Of a DNA stretch of 64,000 nucleotides, positions 57,488-64,000 are shown piece by piece. Both the position numbers and the translations under genes were made by a program. Location of the stretch: positions 315,417-379,416 of the forward strand of contig NW_003314336.1 in the NCBI RefSeq assembly GCF_000143415.4, written 5' to 3'. A model generated the notes under the pieces. That model saw nothing but the letters and a program-made list of their open reading frames with translations, was not told the origin of the DNA and made no database searches. The DNA comes from Selaginella moellendorffii. Taxonomy: Eukaryota > Streptophyta > Lycopodiopsida > Selaginellales > Selaginellaceae. Position 1 is the stretch's first letter. The number at the start of each line of letters is the position of its first letter.

Positions 57488-60400
57488 ATGGCTGTGGATG
57501 AGAGGGGAGATGGGAGCCGCGCAGCTCTTAGAGCTGCAGCTCACCTCAGGCGTCCACGCTCGTCGCGCACCTCCAAAGGAGCGTCAAGAGACCGAGATTT
57601 CGACTTGAATGTGGCGCCTGCGGCTGTGGAGCACGAGGCTCTTGTTTCCTGCCAAGAAGAACAAGAGCGCCAAGAAATTCACAGGCACGAGGCGCAGCCG
57701 GATGGGGGAATTGAGGTGCCGCAGCAGGAGGTGGCGAGCAAGCGCAGGAAGCACAGGCCCAAAGTAGTAGCACTCGTCCCGACTGGGACGTCGACCACCC
57801 CGAGCCCGAGCAAGCCAAAGCCAAGGCCAAAGCCGAGGAGTGGTGGCGCGAGACCAGAAAACAATGCCCGGCCCAGGAAGAGGCGAAAGCAGGAGGTATT
57901 CCTGTCGCAGTCCGTGCCGATCGGATCTGAAGCCGGGGGTCTGGGATTCACGGTACAAATCAGGGGGCCTCTCCACCAACAGATTGTTTCCGAGCAATCC
58001 GTGCTTGTGGAGCGCTCTGTGCTTGTGGAGCAGCAGCGGCAGCTTGTTGTCGATGTCGAGCAATCCAAACAGCGGCAGGAGGAGGAAGAGGAGATCGACC
58101 AGGAGTTTCCCTGGCACAAGCAATTCCTCCAGCTGCAGCAAGCTCAAGGCGGCAAGGCGAGAAAGAACAAGGCACAAATGCAATCCGTGGAACAGGGCGT
58201 GGAGGTGCTGGCTAGACTGCTCGAGAGGTTGATGCTTAAGGATAACAGCAGCTTGAGCCTGGTGCCCTTTGTTGGCGCTGGAGCTGTGGTTCCAGCGAGC
58301 AATATCAAGAAGAAGAAACCTCGGGCAAAGGTGCAGCTCGATCCGGAGAGCACTCGGGTGTGGAAGCTTCTCATGGCTAACGAGGGAGAGAGCGATGAGA
58401 CGACGAAGAACTGGGAGAAAGAAAGGCAGGACATGAAACAAAAGGCACTCTGTTTCATTGAGAAGATGCATCTCATCCAAGGTAAAACTGAAATCCAATC
58501 TAGCTGAACTTGTTTCTTGTCGAGCAGGAAATCGAAAATTTAGTAAGTGGAAAGGATCAGTAGTGGATTCTGTTATCGGAGCATTCCTCACGCAGAATGT
58601 GTCGGACCATTTGTCGAGGTTTAATCGGTTTAACTTTTACCACAGGCATTGCTTGTTTACATTCATCTCTTGATTTGCAGCTCCGCATTCATGGCGATGG
58701 CCTCGAGATTTCCAGTCAAGAATCAGCCTGATGCTACTTGTTCTTCCTGCTCCTGCGAGCGCGAACATTGCTGCACTGCTCAAGATGATGTTCGCAGCCA
58801 ATGCAAGCACAAAGAAGTTGTGTGTGTCGAGGGAGAGGAGGAAGAAGTGTTTATGGAGGGGAGGCGTAAGGTCCGGCGGGCTTTGTTTACAAAGCATGAC
58901 AAGGAACAGCCGCCAAGCGTGGATGACGAGGAGCAGCTGCCAAGCGTGGATGACAGGGAGCAGCCGCCGAGCGTAGATGACAAGGAGCAGCCGCCAAACG
59001 TGGATGAAGAAGAAACTGCTGATCAACAACCGGGAGACGATCTGAGTTCCAGCAGCAACAGCAGCTGCCTCACGGAGGTAAGCGTAGCAGCTACCATCAC
59101 CACTTGTGCGAGCACGACAGCTCTGTCGCATGGCGAGGAGAATGAAACCAAGGCCAGCAACAAGAGGTCCCGGAAGGAGACGACCGTGACCGGCAAAGAG
59201 CGTGCGTTGTTGGAGCATACCCGTGGCAGCACGAAGAAGTCATATGACTGGGAAAGCATCAAGTCTAAGGTGACTTCTCGGGGACCAAATGGTAAGTCTT
59301 GAAAGAATACGAGGAAACAAGTCCCGGACTGATTGGTGTCACTGCAGCACCAAAGCCAGAAGATAGTGCAGATTGGCATGCGGTGAGGCTGGCTGAAACG
59401 AAGGAAGTGGCGGACGTAATCAAGGAGCGAGGGATGAACAACATCTTGGCTGGCCGGATGAAGGTAAGTTGCATGCATCTAGAGCACGGGTTGTTGCGGA
59501 GATTTAACAAAGTCCGCATTCTTGCAGGGGTTCCTCGATAGGGTGTATGAAGAACACGGCAGCATCGATCTCGAATGGATCAGAGATGTGCCACCCCAAG
59601 ACGCAAAGTTTGTGTGCTTTTCCATCCATCCTGCGCTGTTTTGATTTTGGACTTGTGTCTACAGGGACTTTCTGTTGAGCATACGGGGCCTTGGACTAAA
59701 GAGCGTGGAATGCATTCGATTGTTGGCACTGGACCACCTCGCGTTTCCTGTAAGTAGCTTTACGCAGCTGAGCTAGCAAGAACTTGGATACTTGTGCCTT
59801 GTAGGTGGATACGAACGTTGGAAGAATCTTGGTGCGCCTCGGTTGGGTGCCTATTCAGCCGCTACCAGAAGAACTGGAGCTTCATCTTTTGGAACTGTGA
59901 GCCGTGTTGCCTTCTTTCTCTTGGCCCTGGATTGATCCTCGTCTTGCGCATGTAGATACCCGGTGCAAGAAACCGTCCAAAAGTATGTATGGCCGAGGCT
60001 GTGCACGCTGGATCGACTCACGCTGTAAGGCATGATCTTGTCGCTCACACCTTTTTTCTAACTCCTCATTCAGATACGAGCTACACTACCAGATGATTAC
60101 GTTTGGGAAGGTAAAGAAGTCCACACTTAGCTGCACAATGTACTGGACTAAATCGCTGTCTATTCCCAGGTGTTTTGCACTAAAACCCGGCCTAATTGCA
60201 ATGCCTGTCCCATGAGAATGGAGTGTAGGCACTTTGCAAGTGCATATGCAAGGTAAGAAGCTTTTTTTCCTGTTGCTGTTTGTGCTAACCAGAAAACAAA
60301 ACGTCTTCTGCTCAGTGCTAGGCTTGCTTTGCCAGCCCCTCCTACACAATGTGAACAACAAGGTGACAAGGCAGGAGCACAACAACAAGAAGTTTTGACA

Positions 60401-61661
60401 CTCCCACCTCCAGTCTCGTTGCCTCCAGCCACGCTTACAAATGTTGTTGCAACACCTAAGAAATGCGAGCCAATTATTGAGGAGCCTCGATCTCCCGAGC
60501 CTGAGCCCGAGTCAGAGTCATGCGAGGGCTCATCAACATGTCCCGACATGGAAGATCTGTTATTCACACAAGGAAGCGAGACTTTGCATTTGAATCTGAT
60601 CGAGCAACCTCAGGCACCACCACAATATACTGTCGCATCTGCCTCATCCAAGGAACTCATGGTATTGCCTCCCGAATTTGCTTACATTCCCGTTCCGAAG
60701 TTAAAAAATATTTTTCGCCTTCGAACAGTTCACTATGTGTAAGTTTTGTTTAGATTGTTTCTTGTTACATTCGTCGTGCCTGACACTACTGTCCTTCACA
60801 GGTATGAGCTTCCAGATCACCATCCGCTGGTCCAACAGGTTTATTAATTCATGCAAGGTGTTGATAATTGACTCGGAGGTGTGAAAATGTTGCAGCTGGA
60901 ACCGAGGGAGAAAGACGACCCTTGTTTCTACTTACTGGCACTATGGAGCCAAGGTAAGAAAGAGCTTGACACACTCGCATGACTCTTTGACGTCTTCTCT
61001 GTGAATTGTGAAGACGAGCAACCGCAAAACTCACAGCTTGAGAATCAACAACGCGTTGATGACGAATTTGTGAAAGGAACATTGCTGGTGTGTGAGGACT
61101 TGGTGATGATTTGCTAATCGATTTATTCGTATTATTGTCTAGATTCCATGTCGAACGGCAATGCGTGGAAGTTTTCCTTTAAATGGCACCTATTTCCAAG
61201 TGAACGAGGTAATCTTCCATTGCTCCTTTCACTTAATATTTGACTCTTTTGCTCGTGTGTAGGTGTTCGCAGACAGTGAAACAGGCAATTTTCCTTTAAA
61301 TGTATCACGTAGCCTTTTGTGGAATTTGCATCGAAAGTTTGTATACTTCGGAACATCAGTTCCAGCCATTTTCAGAGGTATGTATGGCGGCTTTTTTTTT
61401 TCTCTCTCGTGGAAGCCTGAGGCTGGATTTCTAAAATGCAGGTCTAACCGCAGACGAGGTTCAAGCTTGTTTCTGGAAAGGTAAGATTTTCTTAAGATTG
61501 GATTGGATTTTACTCAAGCAAGATGATCTCGCATCACAGGTTACGTTTGTGTCCGAGGATTTGATCGCAAGTCACGATCACCGCGGCCACTAGCGGCAAG
61601 ACTGCATATAGCCCCAAGCAACAGAAAAGGGCAACCCATTTTTAACGATGGCGATGATTAA
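57488..61661 (+). CDS. DEMETER/ROS1-like 5-methylcytosine DNA glycosylase
   Basis: Eighteen exons total 3192 nt, 1063 residues: 57488-58481, 58528-58618, 58681-59291, 59348-59463, 59528-59607, 59665-59749, 59805-59896, 59956-60024, 60074-60110, 60170-60252, 60316-60738, 60802-60838, 60896-60953, 61014-61087, 61143-61208, 61263-61377, 61442-61480, 61540-61661. The enzyme excises 5-methylcytosine for active DNA demethylation in the nucleus. Seen: DLNVAP at 39-44 and the basic RKHRPKVV; SVVDSVIGAFLTQNVSDHLS, glycosylase part 1; a helix-hairpin-helix with Lys643 and Asp661, 18 residues apart as in the family; a [4Fe-4S] loop Cys728-x6-Cys-x2-Cys-x5-Cys744; and a C-terminal half with KGTLLIPCRTAMRGSFPLNG and a RRM-like end. 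It is shorter than angiosperm members (about 1400-1700), mostly in the N-terminus. The ATG at 57488 is the first in frame. Confidence 0.93.
58904..59011 (+). repeat. In-frame 27-bp minisatellite, four units, in the DME-like gene
   Basis: Four tandem 27-bp units encode EQPPSVDDx with small changes (residues about 437-472). They lie in the linker between the two parts of the glycosylase domain, which is naturally variable. Three of the four units start GAGCAG, and most carry CCAAGCGTGGATGA or a close variant. Confidence 0.9.
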
Positions 61662-61718
61662 CTTCCCGATCGAGGAAGATCAAGTGTAACATCGAACCAA
61701 AAGAATCTAACTCTCGAA

Positions 61719-63355
61719 TCATTTCATGATGTCTGGCGGGTCCTTGAGGTAATCCGCCTCATCCAGGAATCTGGCTTCAGTCAGCTCCAGCAGGAAGCTA
61801 TCCGTCCCGTCCAAGGACTCGTGCTCAAACAGTTCCACCGGCTGCTGCTTGCTCTTGTCTTGCTGCTTGTGTTGCTGCCGCTGCTGTTCTTGCCGCTCCG
61901 ACGCCAGCAATCTGTCATACGCCTGCTGCTGCTGTTGCTGCTGATGAAGCTGCGAGGAGCGAGGCATGGTTGTCGGCTTTGGGAAGGAGGACGTGACCGC
62001 GGGGACGGAACGGAAGCCGCTGGGCGAACTCCTGCGAATGTCCTGGAAGAAAGCAACGCAGGACAAAGTCAGCCATCCTGGCCTCCGAAGAGAATGGCGT
62101 TACCATATGCCTGATCGCCGTGTCAAGCGACTTCTTGGAGATGCTCGTCCCGTAAAAGGAGGTCTCCCTTGGGCCGCCGCTGCAAGCTTTTGTTGTGGCA
62201 GGCTTCCTGAGTGGCTCCGACTTGGGGTGGATTAGAGAGTCGTTTGTGGAGGTGACGGCCCTCCTGCTGAAGCTAGACATATCACGGTCCAAGTGGTTGT
62301 AACTCCTGGTGAGGTGGGATGGCAACGTAGATGCGGCACCTCCCAAATCTGTTCGCGAGATTGCTGCGCCGCGAGAGTTCGATGACGAGCGCTCGTGAGC
62401 TGCCGCTGGCTGCTGCGACCGGCGAACTGGAGACGTGCCCCGCGAGCTTCTGCCGTTGGACATGGTCGAGGTGACGAGTGTGGAGGTGGGAGTAGACGTA
62501 GAGGAGGAGGATCTCCTGGTTGGCGTGGATGACCTCGAGGAAGCTGGCGAGGGCCTTGTTGGCGTGGAAGGCCTGGAGCTGGTGCTGCTCCTGGGCGCTG
62601 GGGTCGGCGTGGACGGGCGACGAGCAGACGAGGAGAGGGACGGGGAAGGAGATGGTGCCGTGGACGGCCTTCTGGTCGGAGTGGAGGGCCTTGCATTCCC
62701 GCTGCTGCCATTGGCGACGGAGGTGGTAGTGGCGGTGCTAGTGGCGGCAACCAGTTGCTTGGGTCTCGAGGAGGAGAAGGACGTAGTAGCGGGCGGAGCA
62801 CTCTGCCTTCGGGGACTGGGATTGCCCCTCACGCCGCTGCTGCTGCCGATGCTGTTAGTGTACAGCCTGGAGCCGGATCCTCCAGAGGAACCTGACGATG
62901 ACGACGACACCAGCAGCTGTTGGGCCTCGGGCGCAGAGAGCTGTGGAGAAAGAAAGAAAAGAAAAGAAAAAAAACAAGGAGGCAAAGCAAGAAAGAGAAA
63001 TGAGCTGAGCAGAGCAGAGCAGGCACATGTTCCAACAAAGCACACTCACTCTGGACAGCTTGCTCGGCCAACGAGACGACTCCCGCTCCCTTTGAGGTTC
63101 CCTCTCCCTCTCCCTCTCCCGCTGCGTCGGACTTGCGACGAGCCAGTCGCGGTCTAGCGATGGGAATAGCGGTGTGCCGGGCGGAGTGAGCAGCCTGCGA
63201 AAACATCCATGTTTCAATCATCCCATGTCTATACGCGACATACCAATCGTAGTCGTTCTTGTCAGTCTCGGATGTGAGCAGATCATTGGATCCCCTGCTG
63301 CGCGCGTGAGCTAATCCTCCTCGAATGTGGCTTCCTTTGCCTGCGAATGCGAAGG

Positions 63356-63405
<50 letters not shown>

Positions 63406-63708
63406 CGAGGAAGAAAACAAAAACCAATCGGTCAGCAAGTTTCGCACAGAGACAAGAATGAAGAGGAATGTTCTTGTTTGTAACTAAGCTTTACCGTTGC
63501 TGCTGCCATGGAGTGGAGTGTGCTGCTGATCCATTGCTGCCTCCATGCTGCCGTTGTGCTCCTCCCGGATGCGCATGTCTTGAAACAATGCCAGATCCTC
63601 GTCCCGCCGCTGTGGCTGCTGCTGCTGCTGCTGCTGCTGGTAGTGGCGAGCTGCCACCATATCCTCCCACGACGACGAGGAGCCGCCTCCTCCCGCCCGT
63701 CGCAGCAT
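61719..63708 (-). CDS. BPP-like basic proline/serine-rich protein, probable microtubule-associated
   Basis: Exons 63495-63708, 63244-63340, 63050-63194, 62104-62940 and 61719-62042 give 538 residues. The N-terminus has a poly-Gln run then RRDEDLALFQDMRIREE. Exons 2-3 join to TDKNDYDWLLTPPGTPLFPS, the signature of the plant family that includes Arabidopsis At2g40070 and BPP proteins. The middle (about 150-430) is Ser/Thr/Pro/Arg-rich with repeated RPSTPTRR-type motifs. SKKSLDTAIRHMDIRRS follows, also conserved, then Gln-rich sequence and an acidic end. BPP members bind microtubules; the role here is inferred. DME-like and this gene converge with 57 bp between stops. Confidence 0.85.
63359..63400. 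repeat. (GA)n microsatellite in intron 1 of the BPP-like gene
   Basis: About 40 bp of GA repeat within the 154-bp intron 63341-63494; on the transcribed strand it is (CT)n near the 3' end of the intron, so it may serve as part of the polypyrimidine tract. Confidence 0.85.
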
Positions 63709-63900
63709 CCTCCTCGCGCTGCTGCCCTAAATCTGCATGACCTCTTCCTTCTCTACTTGCGCTTATTAGGGCAAGGAACAAGGAATGTAAGAAGAAAGAG
63801 TGAGACGCGCCGTCTACAATGACTCGTTCTGGCACCTAAAAAACACATGGGACTATGCTAGGGTTAGGGCAATCGATCGATCCATCGCGAGCAGGATACG
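63709..63900. promoter_or_regulatory. 192-bp divergent promoter between the BPP-like gene and GFAT, with telo-box
   Basis: The two genes start back to back. TAGGGTTAGGG at 63859-63869 is a telomere-like box 31 bp before the GFAT start. No TATA box is clear. Both transcripts must start within this short stretch. Confidence 0.65.
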
Positions 63901-64000
63901 ATGTGCGGGATCTTCGCCTACCTCAACTTCGATGTGCCGCGGGAGAGGCGATTCATCCTCGAGCTCCTCTTCAACGGGCTCAGGCGGCTGGAATACAGGG
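63901..64000 (+). CDS. Glutamine:fructose-6-phosphate amidotransferase, N-terminus (cut by window end)
   Basis: The first 33 codons read [20 protein letters not shown] and then [13 protein letters not shown]. Cys2, exposed after Met removal, is the N-terminal nucleophile of the glutaminase domain. The wording CGIFAYLN and [12 protein letters not shown] is that of eukaryotic GFAT, which makes glucosamine-6-phosphate from fructose-6-phosphate and glutamine, the first step of the hexosamine pathway. Asparagine synthetase and GPAT share only the CGI start. The rest lies beyond the window. Confidence 0.88.
   Translation, partial: MCGIFAYLNFDVPRERRFILELLFNGLRRLEYR

Noticed and set aside
57584-58591. 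335-codon minus-strand frame
   Set aside because: It is antisense to exon 1 of the DME-like gene, whose reading is backed by conserved motifs. It has no domain of its own.
62435-63157. 240-codon plus-strand frame
   Set aside because: Antisense to the Ser/Pro-rich exon of the BPP-like gene; the minus strand has conserved family motifs and proper splice sites.

Overview
This window is nuclear DNA of a land plant with a small, compact genome. It holds plant-type protein families (methionine S-methyltransferase, DEMETER/ROS1-type glycosylase, BPP-type basic proline-rich protein, a plant-form NBP35 without the C-terminal CPxC), GT-AG introns of only about 50-70 bp, and intergenic gaps of under 100 bp. 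With the 100-N scaffold gap and Sanger-style poor base calls beside it, this fits a lycophyte, most likely Selaginella moellendorffii; that name is an inference from style and content, not a database match.

There are two kinds of territory. About 1-20500 and 34900-53800 are nested, decayed transposons. Three LTR families are recognisable. LTR-A has an LTR starting TGTCGCGC, a purine tract before it and an initiator-Met-like primer site. LTR-B has an LTR of 1.5-1.86 kb with an exact TGGTATCAGAGC primer site. LTR-C is seen only as fragments. All three carry one ~70 bp module with a C/G homopolymer, and in LTR-B and LTR-C a CTCGGA-type tandem array adjoins it. No intact gag or pol belonging to A, B or C is visible. 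Broken Ty3/gypsy chromovirus pieces (protease, RT, RNase H, integrase, gag, chromodomain) lie on both strands, one split by a solo LTR-B. A PIF/Harbinger transposase with three in-frame stops, a possible partner gene and a COG2 fragment occupy 17485-20514.

The other territory is gene-dense. At 22434-32512: an Mpv17/PMP22 protein (+), NBP35 (-), DDI1 (-), a calcium/PEPC-kinase-like protein kinase (+) and methionine S-methyltransferase (-). At 53873-64000: ISU1 (+), CCT6 (+), a DEMETER-like 5-methylcytosine DNA glycosylase (+), a BPP-like microtubule-associated protein (-) and the first exon of glutamine:fructose-6-phosphate amidotransferase (+). For seven genes I assembled exons by conserved protein reading plus GT-AG (one GC-AG) splice sites, and each total came out divisible by three: Mpv17 227 aa, NBP35 348, DDI1 395, MMT 1089, ISU1 180, CCT6 534, DME-like 1063, and BPP-like 538 likewise.

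Pseudogenes link the blocks: 32635-32945 is a decayed, intron-containing partial copy of the ISU1 promoter and exon 1, and 50860-52135 is a broken cactin copy. Several promoters carry telomere-like (AAACCCTA) boxes. Two same-strand pairs, DDI1 to NBP35 and ISU1 to CCT6, are 66 and 89 bp apart from stop to start. I see no CRISPR array, operon or obviously new multi-gene system. The most unusual signals are the LTR module shared by three families, the variable LTR minisatellite, the compact gene pairs, and an assembly artefact at 39784-40536.
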